From CAYNXB01 sp964401045 (GTDB lineage: Bacteria; Pseudomonadota; Alphaproteobacteria; Sphingomonadales; Sphingomonadaceae), in NCBI GenBank assembly GCA_964401045.1, contig CAYNXB010000027.1, forward strand, positions 1-33,049: a DNA stretch of 33,049 nt, given 5' to 3'. Both the position numbers and the translations under genes were made by a program. Positions 22,920 through 31,411 of this stretch are shown in pieces (the first letter of the stretch is position 1; every line of letters starts with the position of its first letter). The notes beneath the pieces were generated by a model. The model ran no database searches. It saw only the letters and a list, made by a program, of their open reading frames with translations, and was not told the DNA's origin.

Positions 22920-24212
22920 ATGACGCGGACTTCGGAAGCGGGCTGGCCGGATGAAGCGGCCGGTGTGGCGGTGCGAAGCGGCCGAGTTGGCGCCGCCTGG
23001 ACGCTCGGCTTTCTGACCCTGGTTTCCAGCTTCAACTACCTCGACCGGTCTTTGCTCGGCTTACTCCTGCCGCTGATCAAGGAAGACCTGAAGCTAAGCG
23101 ACACCGTCCTGGGGCTTATTTCCGGCCTCGCGTTCGCGCTGTTCTATTCGACGCTCAACCTGCCGATCGCCAATCTCGCCGACCGGTACAACCGGCGCAA
23201 CATCATCGCCATCGGCTTTGCCTTCTGGAGCGCGATGACCGCGCTTTCCGGCTTGGCCGCCAACAGCATCCACCTGGCAATATCGCGGTTTCTCATGGGC
23301 GCCGGCGAGGCAGCCTGCCTGGCGCCTGCCCAATCGATGATCGCCGACAGCTACTCCAAGCAGCGGCGCCCGCTCGCGTTGTCGATCTTCTCCACCGCGG
23401 TGGCATTCGATGCCCTGATCCTGCTGCCGCTGGCCGCGTTCGTGGCGGAGCGGTACGGTTGGCGGGAAGCGTTTCAGCTCGCGGGTGTCGCCGGGATCCT
23501 GCTCGCCGCATTGTTCTGGATCACCGTTCGCGAGCCGGCGCGGCGTTCCGACACCAACCAGCCCGCCGCCGAACCGGTTTCGCTGCGGCGGTCGTTCGCG
23601 CTTCTGTGGCGCATACCGTCGTTCCGCTGGATCATGGCGGGCGTCGCATTGATGGGTGCTTCGCTCTACGCGAGCGGCGCGTGGATCGCGGCGTTGCTTG
23701 TCCGGGTCCATGGCCTGACCGTCTCGGAAGTCGGCCTATATGTGCTGCCGGCGCGCGGCATCATCGGAATCGTCGGTATTCTCGCGGTTGGCTGGGCGGC
23801 GGAGCGCCTGGGACGCAGATCGGCAAGATGGCGCTATCGGGTGCCGGCACTCGTGGTCCTGGTGCTCGCGCCCGGATACCTTGCGTTGCTGCTCAGCGAC
23901 ACGCCGGCGCTGTGGATCGGCGGGATCCTCGTTACAGGAGCCCTGCAAACGGCGTTCCAGGGCCCGATCTACGCGGTCACAATCGATATTTCGCCCTCTC
24001 ATGTGAAGACGGTCGCGGTCGCGGTGAAAGTGTTTGTCGCGGGCATGTTTGGCCTCGCCATGGGCCCTCTGCTGGTCGGCGTGCTCAGCGATGTCCTGAC
24101 GCCGCGCTTCGGCGATCTTGCCATCCGCTACGCCATGCTCGGCATTCCCCTCACTTCGCTGCTCGCCGGCCTCTGCTTTCTGCGTGCGGGGCAACTGGCG
24201 AGCGATTGCTGA
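22920..24212 (+). CDS. MFS transporter, spinster-like family
   Basis: Inner-membrane carrier, 430 residues from ATG 22920, which has GGGGGGAGAG just upstream. The frame stays open to a GTG at 22716, but that would add 68 residues unlike the family. FNYLDRSLLGLLLPLIKEDLKLSDTVLGLISGLAFALFYS, ADRYNRRNIIAIGFAFWSAMTALSG and FLMGAGEAACLAPAQSMIADSY are characteristic of the spinster-like MFS group common in sphingomonad catabolic clusters. First gene behind site D, followed after 36 bp by a secreted hydrolase. It probably imports the substrate or a periplasmic product, though export is possible. Confidence 0.88.
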   Translation: MTRTSEAGWPDEAAGVAVRSGRVGAAWTLGFLTLVSSFNYLDRSLLGLLLPLIKEDLKLSDTVLGLISGLAFALFYSTLNLPIANLADRYNRRNIIAIGFAFWSAMTALSGLAANSIHLAISRFLMGAGEAACLAPAQSMIADSYSKQRRPLALSIFSTAVAFDALILLPLAAFVAERYGWREAFQLAGVAGILLAALFWITVREPARRSDTNQPAAEPVSLRRSFALLWRIPSFRWIMAGVALMGASLYASGAWIAALLVRVHGLTVSEVGLYVLPARGIIGIVGILAVGWAAERLGRRSARWRYRVPALVVLVLAPGYLALLLSDTPALWIGGILVTGALQTAFQGPIYAVTIDISPSHVKTVAVAVKVFVAGMFGLAMGPLLVGVLSDVLTPRFGDLAIRYAMLGIPLTSLLAGLCFLRAGQLASDC

Positions 24213-24248
24213 CGTTCCGATCCGCGCCTGGACGAAAGGGCTCAATGC

Positions 24249-25256
24249 ATGTTCCGCCGGCTCTCATCTGTCATTTTTCTCTCGGTGTTGGCTGCCGCAA
24301 GCGCGGCTGCACAAGGCGCGACCGGCGATCCGGTCACGCTGGCGCGGCAGGGCTCGTTCGAAGCTGGAGGAAAGGTGATCGGCGATCCGGCGACGGCATC
24401 GCTTTCCTGCGATCACGGACACGTCGAGTATCAGATTCCAGTCGCAGCCAAGGCGACGGCGGTGTTCCTGTGGCACAGTTCCAGCGCGGCGGTGTGGCAG
24501 CGGCGGTGGGACGGCGGGGAAGGCTACCAGACCAAGATCCTGCGCGAAGGCTATCCGACCTATGTGTGGGACGGGCCGCGCGTGGGGCGGGGCAACTGGG
24601 GATGCGAGAATTATACGTATCAAGCGCAGGCAGGGCGCGATCAGCAGAATTTCAGCGCCTGGCGCCTCGGGCCGAAGTTCGGGCAATTCTATGCCGGGGA
24701 GCAATTTCCAGCCGGTGATCCCGCGGCGCTCGAGCAGGCCAATCGCGCCCGCTACGACGAGTTCGATACGGTGCCCAACGCCCAGTTGGAGAGCGATGCG
24801 GCTGCCGCTGCAATGGATCGCATCGGCGCAACGGTCGTGCTCACGAATTCGGCTGGGGGCTTTCGGGCGCTCCTCACCCGGCTGAAAAGCGATAACGTGA
24901 AGGGCATCGTCGCATACGAAAACCCCGGATATGTCCTGCCTGACAGCATCGCGCATGAAGGGAAGGCGGGGCCTTTTGGTCCGGTTTACGTGCCCGAAGC
25001 GGAATTCGCGCGGTTGACGGCGATTCCCATCCAGCTCGTCTGGGGCGATCACATCGAGGATTCGCCGAGCTGGACGCGCGCTTTCGCCCTGGCGCAGACC
25101 TTCGCGGACGAAGTGAACAAGCGCGGCGGACACGTCGAAATCCTTCGGCTCACCGATCACGGCCTGAAGGGCAATACGCACATTCCATTCGCCGACCTCA
25201 ACAATGACCAGGTCGCGGCGCTGCTGTTCGACTGGTTCCAGCGCAACGGCTTCTAA
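24249..25256 (+). CDS. secreted alpha/beta-hydrolase
   Basis: 335 residues with a Sec signal peptide (RLSSVIFLSVLAAASAAAQG, cut near 22). The fold marks are WHSSSAAVWQRRW after the first strands, the nucleophile elbow Leu-Thr-Asn-Ser201-Ala-Gly-Gly, IQLVWGDHIEDSPSW carrying the probable acid, and His311 in GNTHIPFADLNN. The elbow has Thr where most members have Gly. Likely an esterase or a C-C bond hydrolase acting in the periplasm; its closest named family cannot be given. It is the second gene behind site D, followed by the DUF6282 gene after 37 bp. Two further Cys (in SCDHGH and NWGCENY) could form a disulfide, which fits export. Confidence 0.8.
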   Translation: MFRRLSSVIFLSVLAAASAAAQGATGDPVTLARQGSFEAGGKVIGDPATASLSCDHGHVEYQIPVAAKATAVFLWHSSSAAVWQRRWDGGEGYQTKILREGYPTYVWDGPRVGRGNWGCENYTYQAQAGRDQQNFSAWRLGPKFGQFYAGEQFPAGDPAALEQANRARYDEFDTVPNAQLESDAAAAAMDRIGATVVLTNSAGGFRALLTRLKSDNVKGIVAYENPGYVLPDSIAHEGKAGPFGPVYVPEAEFARLTAIPIQLVWGDHIEDSPSWTRAFALAQTFADEVNKRGGHVEILRLTDHGLKGNTHIPFADLNNDQVAALLFDWFQRNGF

Positions 25257-25293
25257 TCCAGCCTCATACCAAGCCGACTTCATGGGAGAATTT

Positions 25294-26331
25294 ATGCGAG
25301 GAATTACATCGGCGCTCGGAGCCGCGGCGGTAGCCTTGTTCGCGTTCGCCGCGCCGGCGGCCGCCCAGACCGAAAATACCTGGGCGCCCGAGCAGACCCC
25401 GTCGATGGTCCTGCCGGCCAAGAATACGGCGCTCTCCTCATGGGAGCGGTACAAGGTTTCGCGCGGCAAGCCCTCGGTCGACCAGCATCTCGACGATCCG
25501 ATCTTGCGCGGCGCGATAGACCTTCATGCGCATTTCGGGCCGGATACCTACAACCGGCAGTGGGACGCGTTCGAGATTGCACGCCGGGCGCACGAGCACG
25601 GCATGCGCGGCATCGTGCTCAAGAGCCACTTTACCCATACCGCGGATCTGGCCGAGATGACCCATCGGTACGCCACGCCCGATATGGATGTGTGGGGCGG
25701 GCTGGTGCTCAACGCGACGGTCGGCGGGATCAACCCGATGGCGGTGAGGGCGTTCGCCGAAACATCCGGCGGGCGGGCAAAGGTCGTGTGGATGCCGACC
25801 CACGATTCCGAACACGAAGTCCGCTTCTTGAAGGAGCAACGCCCCTTCGTGCGCGTCTCCGCGGAAGGCAAGCTGCTGCCCCAGGTGTTCGAGGTGCTCG
25901 ACCTGATCGCGCACTACGATCTCACCTTGGCGACCGGCCATGTCGAGCCCGCGGAGATGCTGCAGATCGTGGATGCCGCCAGGGAGCGCGGGATCGATCG
26001 CATCATCATTACCCATCCGGGGCTGGGAGCACAGTTTGGAGACCCTACGACAGAGCAGGTCCGGCAGGCCGTGGCCGAGGGCGCTTACATGGAAGTGGTC
26101 GCCAGCGAGCTGTTTCGCGCCGGCAGGGACGATTCCATCGCGATGATCCGTGCGGTCGGGCCGGAGCATTGCCTTGTGTCGACCGACAGCGGCATCGTCG
26201 GTACTCCCAACCACACTGATGCCCTTGTCATGGCCGCCAACATTCTGCGTGAGGCGGGATTTACCGAGAACCAGCTGAACCTGATGTTCAAGGTCAACCC
26301 GGCGCGGGTTCTGGGCCTGTCTGCGCCGTGA
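25294..26331 (+). CDS. secreted DUF6282-type metal-dependent hydrolase (amidohydrolase-like)
   Basis: 345 residues from ATG 25294, chosen because GGGAG (25284-25288) is 5 bp upstream and a signal peptide follows (MRGITSALGAAAVALFAFAAP, cut near 24). His78-Ala-His80 (IDLHAHFGP), Lys110 (GIVLKSHFTHT), MPTHDSEHE, ATGHVEP, ITHPGLGAQFG and CLVSTDSG supply the HxH, Lys, His, His and Asp positions of a TIM-barrel metal hydrolase. Members of the wider superfamily hydrolyse amides and lactones or decarboxylate aromatic acids; which applies is unknown. Third gene behind site D. Its export is unusual for this group and matches the rest of the locus. Confidence 0.8.
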   Translation: MRGITSALGAAAVALFAFAAPAAAQTENTWAPEQTPSMVLPAKNTALSSWERYKVSRGKPSVDQHLDDPILRGAIDLHAHFGPDTYNRQWDAFEIARRAHEHGMRGIVLKSHFTHTADLAEMTHRYATPDMDVWGGLVLNATVGGINPMAVRAFAETSGGRAKVVWMPTHDSEHEVRFLKEQRPFVRVSAEGKLLPQVFEVLDLIAHYDLTLATGHVEPAEMLQIVDAARERGIDRIIITHPGLGAQFGDPTTEQVRQAVAEGAYMEVVASELFRAGRDDSIAMIRAVGPEHCLVSTDSGIVGTPNHTDALVMAANILREAGFTENQLNLMFKVNPARVLGLSAP

Positions 26332-26434
26332 TCCGGCTCCCGCAGCCGCGAGCTGATCGCGGCGCTGCGCGATCGCTTCTGAAGGAGCCCCGCTGCGTAG
26401 CCATCGCTCACCGATCACCCGCAAGAGGGCAAAT

Positions 26435-26457
26435 GGCTCAGCGCGACCTACTGAGCC
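26435..26457 (+). repeat. stem-loop in the spacer after the DUF6282 gene
   Basis: GGCTCAG and CTGAGCC pair perfectly over 7 bp around a 9-base loop, about 100 bp after the stop of the DUF6282 gene. No clear T run follows, so it is at most a weak terminator. Confidence 0.4.
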
Positions 26458-26466
26458 GCTCTGCGG

Positions 26467-26503
26467 CGAGATTTCTGCGTAAAACTTTGGCGCAAATATC
26501 TCG
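26467..26503 (+). promoter_or_regulatory. inverted repeat before the DEAD-box helicase gene
   Basis: CGAGATTTCTGCG and CGCAAATATCTCG pair at 11 of 13 positions around an 11-base loop. It is followed by the palindrome CTCGCGCGAG (26500-26509), all within 80 bp of the helicase start. It may be a 5' mRNA structure; RNA helicase genes often have regulated leaders. The rest of the 215-bp spacer shows no gene. Confidence 0.4.
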
Positions 26504-26546
26504 CGCGAGGTGATGTCTCGCGGCGAACAGCTCCTATCTAACCGCG

Positions 26547-28295
26547 ATGCCTTTCCCCAACCTTCCGCAAGTGCTCGCAGAAGCACTCACCGCGCGCGGC
26601 TATGCCGAACCCACTCCCGTCCAGGCCGCAGTGCTCGAACCCGAAGCAATCGGACGGGATCTGATCGTTTCGGCGCAGACCGGCTCGGGCAAGACGGTCG
26701 CCTTCGGCATCGCCATGGCTCCCGACTTGCTGCGGCCCGACGGCGCCGCGGAAACCAGCCCCAGCCCGCTGGCCCTGGTGGTGGCCCCGACGCGCGAGCT
26801 GGCGCTTCAGGTCAGCCGCGAACTGGTCTGGCTCTACGGCAAGGCGGGTGCGCGGATCGCGACCTGCGTTGGCGGCATGGACGCGTCGAAGGAACGGCGC
26901 GCGCTGCGCGACGGCGCGCAGATCGTGGTCGGCACGCCCGGGCGCCTGCGTGACCATCTGGAGCGCGGCGCGCTGGACCTCGCCGCGCTGCGCACCGCCG
27001 TGCTCGACGAAGCGGACGAGATGCTCGACATGGGCTTCCGGGAGGATCTGGAAGAGATCCTCGACGCGACGCCCGAAGGCCGCCGGACCTTGCTGTTTTC
27101 GGCCACGATTCCTGCGCCGATCACCAAGCTTGCGCAACGCTATCAGCGGGACGCGCTCCGCATCTCCACTGTCGGCGCCGATCGCGGGCACGGCGATATT
27201 GCCTATCAGGCGGTGACCGTCTCTCCTTCGGAGATCGAGCACGCCGTGGTCAACCTGCTACGTTTCCACGAAGCCGAGACCGCGATGCTGTTCTGCGCCA
27301 CGCGTGAGAATGTGCGCCGGCTTCATGCGACGCTGCAGGAACGCGGGTTCGCGGTGGTGGCCCTGTCGGGCGAGCATTCGCAGTCGGAACGCAATCAGGC
27401 CTTGCAGGCGCTGCGCGATCGCCGCGCGCGCGTCTGCGTCGCCACCGACGTGGCGGCACGCGGCATCGACTTGCCGACACTGAGCCTGGTAATCCACGTC
27501 GAAATCCCGCGCGATGCGGAGACATTGCAGCACCGCTCCGGGCGCACCGGCCGGGCGGGCAAGAAGGGCACGGCGGTGGTGATCGTGCCGTTCCCGCGCC
27601 GCAAGCGCGTCGAAGGGATGTTGAGCGGGGCTCGGATCGAAGCGGAGTGGATGACCCCCCCGTCACCCGAAGCCATTCGCCAAAACGATCGCCAGCGCTT
27701 GCTGCAGGCCTTGCTCGAGCCGGTGGAGTTCGACGAGGAAGACCGGGAGCTGGCCGCGCGCCTGCTGACCGAACGCAGCGCGGAAGATATTGCCGCGGCG
27801 CTGGTCCGCGCGCACCGCGCCGCCATGCCCCGGGCGGAAGAATTGATCGCTAACACGCCCGAAGCGCGCCAGGCGGACCGGCAGGAGCGGCATCGCCCCC
27901 GCTTCGAGGATATCGTGTGGTTCCGCATGGATGTTGGCCGCCGGCAGAACGCCGATCCGCGCTGGATCCTGCCGCTGCTGTGCCGGCGCGGGCACATCAC
28001 CCGCAACGAGATCGGCGCGATCCGCATCGCCGCCAACGAAACGCATTTCCAGGTGCCGCGCGCGATCGCCGACAAGTTCACCTCGGCGGTCGGACGGACG
28101 GCGGGGACGGAAGACGGAGGCGATGTCCTGATCGAGCTCGCGCCCGACAGCCCGCGTGAAGTCGCGCGTCAGCACCGTAAGGGCCCCGGTGGTCCCCAGC
28201 GTAACGAGCGCGTGAAGCCGCGTCCACACGGTGAGAAAAAGGCGTGGTCCAAGGGGCCGAAGAAGCCGCACCGCAAGGGCCACAAGCCCGAGTGA
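26547..28295 (+). CDS. DEAD-box ATP-dependent RNA helicase
   Basis: Unwinds RNA in ribosome assembly or mRNA decay; 582 residues, cytoplasmic. All motifs are present in order: Q motif region (PTPVQAAVL), Walker A AQTGSGKT, PTRELALQ, GTPGRL, DEAD in VLDEADEMLDMGF, SAT in FSATIP, VCVATDVAARGID and HRSGRTGRAGKKG. A DbpA-type RNA-binding domain lies at about 450-520 (IVWFRMDVGRR, ITRNEIGAIRI), then a Lys/Arg-rich tail. It resembles DeaD/DbpA proteins; the tail and domain favour a ribosome-assembly role. The ribosome site before ATG 26547 is weak. The stop overlaps the start of the next gene. Confidence 0.93.
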   Translation: MPFPNLPQVLAEALTARGYAEPTPVQAAVLEPEAIGRDLIVSAQTGSGKTVAFGIAMAPDLLRPDGAAETSPSPLALVVAPTRELALQVSRELVWLYGKAGARIATCVGGMDASKERRALRDGAQIVVGTPGRLRDHLERGALDLAALRTAVLDEADEMLDMGFREDLEEILDATPEGRRTLLFSATIPAPITKLAQRYQRDALRISTVGADRGHGDIAYQAVTVSPSEIEHAVVNLLRFHEAETAMLFCATRENVRRLHATLQERGFAVVALSGEHSQSERNQALQALRDRRARVCVATDVAARGIDLPTLSLVIHVEIPRDAETLQHRSGRTGRAGKKGTAVVIVPFPRRKRVEGMLSGARIEAEWMTPPSPEAIRQNDRQRLLQALLEPVEFDEEDRELAARLLTERSAEDIAAALVRAHRAAMPRAEELIANTPEARQADRQERHRPRFEDIVWFRMDVGRRQNADPRWILPLLCRRGHITRNEIGAIRIAANETHFQVPRAIADKFTSAVGRTAGTEDGGDVLIELAPDSPREVARQHRKGPGGPQRNERVKPRPHGEKKAWSKGPKKPHRKGHKPE

Positions 28296-28765
28296 GCGAG
28301 GGGCTGCGGATACTGATCGATGCCGACGCGTGCCCGGTTAAGGAGGAAACCTACCGGGTGGCGGCGCGCTACCGGATCCCCGTCACCATCGTCAGCAACA
28401 GCCCGATCCGGACCCCGAACGAGCCGCTGATCGATCGGGTGGTGGTGAGCGACGGCTTCGATGCCGCGGACGACTGGATCGCCGAACGGGCAGGAGCGGG
28501 GGCGATCGTGGTGACCGCTGACATCCTCCTGGCCGACCGCTGCCTGAAGGCGGGCGCGACGGTGATCGCTCCATCGGGAAAGGCCTTCACCCAAGCCTCG
28601 ATCGGTGGCGCCATCGCCACGCGGGCCATCATGGCCGATCTGCGAGCTGGCGGCGATCAGCTGGGCGGGCCGGCGCCTTTCTCGAAGACCGACCGTTCGC
28701 GCTTCCTGCAGGCGCTCGATACGGCGATCGTCCGCCTGGGGCGGGCCGCTGGAACCTCCCCCTGA
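28292..28765 (+). CDS. YaiI/YqxD family (DUF188) protein
   Basis: 157 residues from GTG 28292, which overlaps the helicase stop as GTGA, so translation is probably coupled. The family start is ILIDADACPVKEETYRVA, followed by SDGFDAADDWIAE, VVTADILLADRCLKAGA, SGKAFTQASIGGAIATRAIMADLR and GPAPFSKTDRSRFLQALD. The conserved Asp residues (IDADACP, TADI) resemble PIN-like nuclease folds, but no activity is established for the family. Confidence 0.93.
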   Translation: MSEGLRILIDADACPVKEETYRVAARYRIPVTIVSNSPIRTPNEPLIDRVVVSDGFDAADDWIAERAGAGAIVVTADILLADRCLKAGATVIAPSGKAFTQASIGGAIATRAIMADLRAGGDQLGGPAPFSKTDRSRFLQALDTAIVRLGRAAGTSP

Positions 28766-28819
28766 CGCCACCATTCCGCTGTTGGATGGTTGCTCTGCGC
28801 CTGATAGGCGGCCCCGCGC

Positions 28820-30664
28820 ATGATCACGATCAATTCCATCACGGTGCGGCTGGGCGGTGTGCCTATCCTGCAAGACGCCAAGGCGGCCATTCCTCCGGGC
28901 GCGAAAGTCGGGCTGATCGGCCGCAATGGGGCGGGCAAGTCCACTCTCATGCGCGCGCTCATCGGGCAGATCGAGGTCGATGCCGGTTCGATCGAGATGC
29001 CGCGCCGCACGCGCCTGGGCTACATCGCGCAGGAGGCTCCGAGCGGAACCGAGACGCCGTTCGAGACCGTGCTGGCCGCCGACATCGAGCGCAGCCAACT
29101 GCTGGCGGAATCCGAGATCTGCACGGATCACGACCGGCTGGGCGAAGTCCATGAGCGCCTGCTGGCGATCGACGCCTATTCCGCACCTTCGCGGGCGGCG
29201 AGGATCCTGGTCGGGCTCGGCTTCGACGAGCAGATGCAGGGCCAGCCGCTCGACAGCTTCTCGGGCGGCTGGAAGATGCGCGTGGCGCTCGCGGCGCTGT
29301 TGTTTTCGGCACCCGACGTGCTCCTGCTCGACGAGCCGTCCAACCACCTCGATCTAGAGGCCACACTGTGGCTGGAGAGCTTCCTGAAGGCCTACGCCGG
29401 CACCTTGATCATCATCAGCCACGAGCGCGACTTGCTCAACAACGTGGTCGATACCATCCTGCACCTCCAGCAAGGTCAGCTGGCGCTCTACACCGGCGGC
29501 TACGACGACTTCGAGCGCCAGCGGGCGGAACGCGCCGCGCATCTTGCCGCGGCAAAGGCCTCGCAGGATGCCCAGCGCGCCCGGCTGCAGGACTATGTCG
29601 CGCGCAACAGCGCGCGGGCCTCGACCGCCAAGCAGGCTCAATCTCGCGCGAAGATGCTGGCGAAGATGCAGCCGATCACGGCGCTCGTCGACGATCCGTC
29701 GCTTACGTTCGATTTTCCAAGCCCCTCGCAGCTGAGGCCGCCGCTGATCACGCTCGACCTGGCGGCGGTGGGATACGGCGATACGCCCGTGCTCCGGCGG
29801 CTCAATCTGCGCATCGAGCCCGACGACCGGATCGCGCTGCTCGGCCGCAACGGGAACGGCAAGACCACCCTTGCGCGCCTGCTGGCGGCGCAGCTTGAAC
29901 CGATGGAAGGCGCGATCAGCGCATCCGGCAAGATGCAGGTCGGCTACTTCACCCAGTACCAGGTCGAGGAACTTGCGTCGGACGCGACGCCGCTCGAACA
30001 CATGACCCGGACGATGGAAGGAAAATCGCCGGCTGCGATCAGGGCCCAGCTGGGCCGGTTCGGCTTTTCCGGCCACAAGGCGACCACCAAAGTCGCCAAG
30101 CTCTCCGGCGGCGAGCGCGCCCGCCTGGCGCTGGCGCTGATCACGCGCGAAGCGCCGCACCTGCTGATCCTCGACGAACCGACCAACCACCTCGACGTCG
30201 ATGCGCGCGAAGCGCTGGTCCAGGCGCTGAACGAGTATGAGGGGGCTGTGATCCTCGTCAGCCACGACCGCCATATGGTGGAGCTGACGGCCGACAGGCT
30301 GGTGCTGGTCGACGATGGAACCGCGACGGAATACGCCGGTAGCATCGAGGATTACATCGACTTCGTGCTCGGCAGAAACCAGCCGAAGGAAGGGCGGGCC
30401 GGCCAGAAAAGCAAGAAGGAACGCCGCGCCGATGCCCGCTCACGCGCCGATGCCAAGCAGATCCGCAACACCATTCGTGAGATCGAAAAGACGATTGCGC
30501 GATTGCAAGGCGAGATCGCGGCCATCGAGCAGGCGCTGATCGATCCGGCCCCCGCTTCGCCGGGCGAGCTGGCGCGGCGGCGGGCCGCCCTCGTTGCCGA
30601 GCTCGAGGAGGCGGAAGGCCAGTGGCTCGCCGCGAGCGAAAACCTCGAGCAGGAAGTGGCCTGA
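28820..30664 (+). CDS. yheS: ABC-F family ATPase, YheS type
   Basis: Soluble twin-ATPase protein of 614 residues that acts on ribosomes, with no membrane segments. Walker A motifs are GLIGRNGAGKST (first half) and ALLGRNGNGKTT (second half). Signatures are FSGGWKMR and LSGGERAR. Walker B motifs are LLLDEPSNHLDLE and LILDEPTNHLDVD. The linker between the halves contains ARASTAKQAQSRAKMLAKM, as in E. coli YheS, and the C-terminus forms a coiled coil (about 520-610). Length and motif wording match YheS more than Uup or EttA. YheS-type proteins help relieve or tune stalled translation, as far as known. The ribosome site is weak. Confidence 0.92.
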   Translation: MITINSITVRLGGVPILQDAKAAIPPGAKVGLIGRNGAGKSTLMRALIGQIEVDAGSIEMPRRTRLGYIAQEAPSGTETPFETVLAADIERSQLLAESEICTDHDRLGEVHERLLAIDAYSAPSRAARILVGLGFDEQMQGQPLDSFSGGWKMRVALAALLFSAPDVLLLDEPSNHLDLEATLWLESFLKAYAGTLIIISHERDLLNNVVDTILHLQQGQLALYTGGYDDFERQRAERAAHLAAAKASQDAQRARLQDYVARNSARASTAKQAQSRAKMLAKMQPITALVDDPSLTFDFPSPSQLRPPLITLDLAAVGYGDTPVLRRLNLRIEPDDRIALLGRNGNGKTTLARLLAAQLEPMEGAISASGKMQVGYFTQYQVEELASDATPLEHMTRTMEGKSPAAIRAQLGRFGFSGHKATTKVAKLSGGERARLALALITREAPHLLILDEPTNHLDVDAREALVQALNEYEGAVILVSHDRHMVELTADRLVLVDDGTATEYAGSIEDYIDFVLGRNQPKEGRAGQKSKKERRADARSRADAKQIRNTIREIEKTIARLQGEIAAIEQALIDPAPASPGELARRRAALVAELEEAEGQWLAASENLEQEVA

Positions 30665-30670
30665 TCGCCG

Positions 30671-30874
30671 ATGCGCACGCGGCTGAGCGTCTGTACGAGG
30701 AAGCGGCGTTACCGCTCCGACGAGGAGGCAGTCGAGGCCATCCGCGTGGCGACCGTCACCCTGCGGCATTACCGCTGCGACCGGTGCGGGCAGTTCCACT
30801 TGACCAGCCGCACCAAAGGCAAGCGGATTCCGCGGACGGCACCCACCAGCGAGCCATCGGCATGGCTCGGCTGA
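30671..30874 (+). CDS. small conserved CxxC protein, unknown function
   Basis: 67 residues, starting 6 bp after the yheS stop and overlapping the next start by 13 bp, so it is probably read with both. Cys8, Cys36-Asp-Arg-Cys39 and His43 could bind zinc (HYRCDRCGQFHLTSRTKGKR). It is rich in Arg and Lys, which suggests RNA or ribosome contact. I recognise no named family. Confidence 0.7.
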   Translation: MRTRLSVCTRKRRYRSDEEAVEAIRVATVTLRHYRCDRCGQFHLTSRTKGKRIPRTAPTSEPSAWLG

Positions 30875-31410
30875 TCCTGTTCAACAAGCCGTTCGGCGTG
30901 CTCTCCCAGTTCACGAGCGAGCGGACGGGTCCACCACGCCGTACCCTCGCTGAGTTCATCGACTTGCCCGGTGTCTATCCCGCCGGGCGCCTCGATCACG
31001 ACAGCGAAGGGCTGCTCGTGCTGACCGACGATGGCCGGCTGCAGGCGCAGATCGCGGACCCGCGCTTCAAGCTGCCCAAGACCTACCTGGCGCAAGTCGA
31101 GGGCGAACCCGACGATGCGGCGCTCGATCGCCTGTGCCAGGGCGTGGTGCTGAAGGACGGGATGACCCGGCCAGCCCAGGTGGAGCGGATCGACGACCCG
31201 GAGTTATGGCCGCGCGATCCGCCGATCCGTTACCGCAAGTCCGTGCCCGATAGCTGGCTCAAGCTGACCATCAGCGAAGGCCGCAACCGGCAGGTGCGCA
31301 GGATGACCGCGGCCGCCGGATACCCGACGCTGCGGCTGGTGCGCTGGTCCATTGGCGAATGGACTCTCGATGGCCTGGCGCCGGGAGAGTGGCGCCCGGT
31401 TTCGCGCTGA
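30862..31410 (+). CDS. rluE: RluE-type rRNA pseudouridine synthase
   Basis: Converts a uridine in 23S rRNA to pseudouridine; 182 residues. FNKPFGVLSQF opens the domain, catalytic Asp45 lies in AGRLDHDSEGLLVLTDDG, and LPKTYLAQVEG and ISEGRNRQVRRMTAAAGYPTLRLVRWSIG complete the RsuA/RluE fold. No S4 domain precedes it, as in E. coli RluE. ATG 30862 fits the family start and overlaps the small CxxC gene. It converges with the ribosomal oxygenase gene, with 1 bp between the stops. Confidence 0.9.
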   Translation: MARLILFNKPFGVLSQFTSERTGPPRRTLAEFIDLPGVYPAGRLDHDSEGLLVLTDDGRLQAQIADPRFKLPKTYLAQVEGEPDDAALDRLCQGVVLKDGMTRPAQVERIDDPELWPRDPPIRYRKSVPDSWLKLTISEGRNRQVRRMTAAAGYPTLRLVRWSIGEWTLDGLAPGEWRPVSR

Positions 31411-31411
31411 A

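Noticed and set aside
7630..26331. Microcystin-type (mlr) degradation cluster, suggested by a serine hydrolase plus MFS carrier in a sphingomonad
   Set aside because: No MlrA-like membrane protease or MlrC-like metallopeptidase is present, and the heme and DUF1592/DUF1552 genes are foreign to mlr clusters.
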